A DNA stretch of 5,461 nt, from positions 1-5,461 of the forward strand of contig JAFPXW010000074.1 in the NCBI GenBank assembly GCA_017394565.1, written 5' to 3'. Positions 4,249 to 5,461 of this stretch are shown piece after piece. The first letter of the stretch is position 1; every line of letters starts with the position of its first letter. The translations under genes were made by a program, and so were the position numbers. A model generated the notes under the pieces. It saw nothing but the letters and a program-made list of their open reading frames with translations. It did no database searches and had not been told where the DNA came from. This stretch comes from Oscillospiraceae bacterium. Lineage in GTDB: Bacteria > Bacillota > Clostridia > Oscillospirales > Ruminococcaceae.

Positions 4249-5461
4249 TTATCCTTCCTCCAGCTCCATCAGCTCCTCGAAGTCTGCCTCCGATCTCGCC
4301 TTTGCATTTCCGATGGCATCGCAGACCTCCTGCATCTTCTGGTAATCCGCGCAGACCTCCGGATCTGTCAGCTTCTCCTCCAGCGATGCGATCTCTGCAT
4401 CCAGCGCTTCGATCTCCGCCTCCAGCTCGCGGATCCGGTTGCGGCGTGCCGCATCGGCACTGCGCTGCGCCTTCGATTTGTGGGACGGCGCTGCCTTGGC
4501 CCTGGCAGCGGCACGGGCTTTTTCAAGCTGCGCCGCCTGTTCGGCTGCAAGCGCTTCCGCCTTTTGCTGGGCTTTGATCTCCAGATATTTCTCGAATCCG
4601 TAAGGGTGCAGCACCGCGCCGTCGGGTGTGAGTTCGAGAAGCTGCGTCGCAAGGCGCTTGAGGAAGTAGCGGTCGTGCGAAACGAACAAGAGCGTCCCGG
4701 TGTAGCCGTCCAGTGCATCTTCAAGTACTTCCTTCATCGGCAGATCGAGGTGGTTGGTCGGCTCGTCAAGGAGCATGACATTTGCGTGTTCCAGCATCAG
4801 GAGCGCGAAGCAGACTCTCGCGCGTTCGCCGCCGGACAGCGCCGAGATCGGCTTGAATACGTCCTCTCCGGTGATGCGGACCTGTCCGAGGATGCTGCGG
4901 ATCTCGCCGTCGAGCATCGCCGGAAACCGGTCGTGCAGTTCGTCGATGACAGTATTCAGGGGATTCAGGTTGGTGCTTTCCTGGTCGAAGTAGCCGAGTT
5001 TCACGTTTTTGTTAAACCGCATCAGGCCTTCATGCGGCAAGATGCCCAGGATCTCTTTTAATAACGTGGACTTGCCGATGCCGTTCACGCCGATGATGCC
5101 GAGTTTTTCGCCGCGTCGTACCTCGAAGTCGATCCCGGACAGCAGCGTCTTGCGCTCGCTTCCCTCGCCGACGGAAATGCCGGCACCGCGCACCTCCAGC
5201 ACATCCAGCGGCGGCTCGATCTCATAGTTGAAATCCAGCCCGGCGCGTTTCTGCTGCGTCACCGGTTTTTCGATGCGCTCCATTTTGTCAAGCTGCTTCT
5301 GGCGGGATTTCGCGCTTTTGGAAGTGGATGCACGTGCCATATTCCGTGCGACGTAATCCTCCAGCTTGGCGATCTCCTTCTGCTGGAGCGCATATTCCTT
5401 TTCCTGGCGCTCGACGGCCTGTGCTTTCAGGACGGTGTAGGCGGAGTAATTGCCGCGGAAC
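4249..5461 (-). CDS. ABC-F family ATP-binding protein, 3' part (403 residues visible, N-terminus outside window)
   Basis: ABC-F proteins are cytoplasmic twin-ATPase proteins without membrane domains. They bind the ribosomal E site and relieve stalled translation, and some confer antibiotic resistance. The frame is open to the window edge, so the first ABC domain and the start codon are missing. Visible parts in order: the end of domain 1 with GNYSAYTVLKAQ, the inter-domain linker (about residues 15-75) with the typical KLEDYVARN and KSRQKQLDKM, then ABC domain 2. That domain has Walker A GVNGIGKST (5065-5091), signature LSGGERARV (4813-4839), Walker B VMLLDEPTNHLD with the catalytic Glu, and switch histidine in SHDRYF. 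A Lys/Ala-rich tether and a C-terminal coiled coil (RIRELEAEIEALDAEI) of the Uup/YdiF type end the protein. All ATPase residues of domain 2 are intact. A housekeeping YdiF-like role seems more likely than resistance, but the visible part cannot decide. Confidence 0.95.
   Translation of the reverse strand, partial: FRGNYSAYTVLKAQAVERQEKEYALQQKEIAKLEDYVARNMARASTSKSAKSRQKQLDKMERIEKPVTQQKRAGLDFNYEIEPPLDVLEVRGAGISVGEGSERKTLLSGIDFEVRRGEKLGIIGVNGIGKSTLLKEILGILPHEGLMRFNKNVKLGYFDQESTNLNPLNTVIDELHDRFPAMLDGEIRSILGQVRITGEDVFKPISALSGGERARVCFALLMLEHANVMLLDEPTNHLDLPMKEVLEDALDGYTGTLLFVSHDRYFLKRLATQLLELTPDGAVLHPYGFEKYLEIKAQQKAEALAAEQAAQLEKARAAARAKAAPSHKSKAQRSADAARRNRIRELEAEIEALDAEIASLEEKLTDPEVCADYQKMQEVCDAIGNAKARSEADFEELMELEEG

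Noticed and set aside
4174..5061. 295-codon open frame on the plus strand across the ABC-F gene
   Set aside because: It is the complement of an unmistakable ABC ATPase, rich in Leu/Arg/Cys, with no motif of its own.
5338..5340. ATG at 5340 as the start of the ABC-F gene
   Set aside because: The frame continues upstream to the window edge with typical ABC-F linker sequence, so this is an internal methionine and the gene is cut by the window.

Overview
This window looks like chromosomal DNA of a moderately GC-rich anaerobic Firmicute (Clostridia, perhaps a Ruminococcus/Oscillospiraceae-type gut bacterium). This is inferred from strong GGAGG ribosome sites, consensus TTGACA/TATAAT promoters, an Ala/Thr/Glu-rich lipoprotein, a small ferredoxin:thioredoxin-reductase-like protein beside a thioredoxin, and a DUF6472-like mini-protein. 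No rRNA, tRNA, CRISPR array or insertion sequence was seen.

Left part (1-939): two minus-strand genes, the start of an unidentified gene (1-37) and an uncharacterised two-helix membrane protein (79-771), leave from a consensus promoter. A second consensus promoter fires the other way into a DNA methyltransferase. The two -35 boxes lie back to back, 2 bp apart, inside a perfect 16-bp palindrome, so the two transcription units probably compete for RNA polymerase or share an operator. The methyltransferase leader also carries a perfect 8-bp stem.

Centre (940-3033): the plus-strand operon holds a type III Mod-like beta-class DNA methyltransferase (449 aa). It lacks the long C-terminal extension of true Mod proteins and has no Res partner here. 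It overlaps by 1 nt a 55-aa four-cysteine protein (DUF6472-like). A strong, apparently bidirectional terminator separates this operon from a convergent minus-strand pair: an atypical thioredoxin followed 5 nt later by a 65-aa protein with three CxC pairs, like the catalytic chain of ferredoxin:thioredoxin reductase. Together the pair suggests ferredoxin-driven reduction of a dedicated thioredoxin.

Right part (3034-5461): a secreted lipoprotein of unknown function has one beta-rich domain between two Lys/Arg-free acidic low-complexity segments. Its 5' region holds a 17-nt stem in the leader and a perfect 8-4-8 inverted repeat over the probable -35 box. Upstream of it lies the 3' two thirds of an ABC-F family ATPase gene (linker, second ABC domain, C-terminal coiled coil), cut by the window edge. 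Most of the sequence is coding. The longest non-coding stretch is 4014-4248 (235 bp), which is more AT-rich than the genes and contains the regulatory elements just named.
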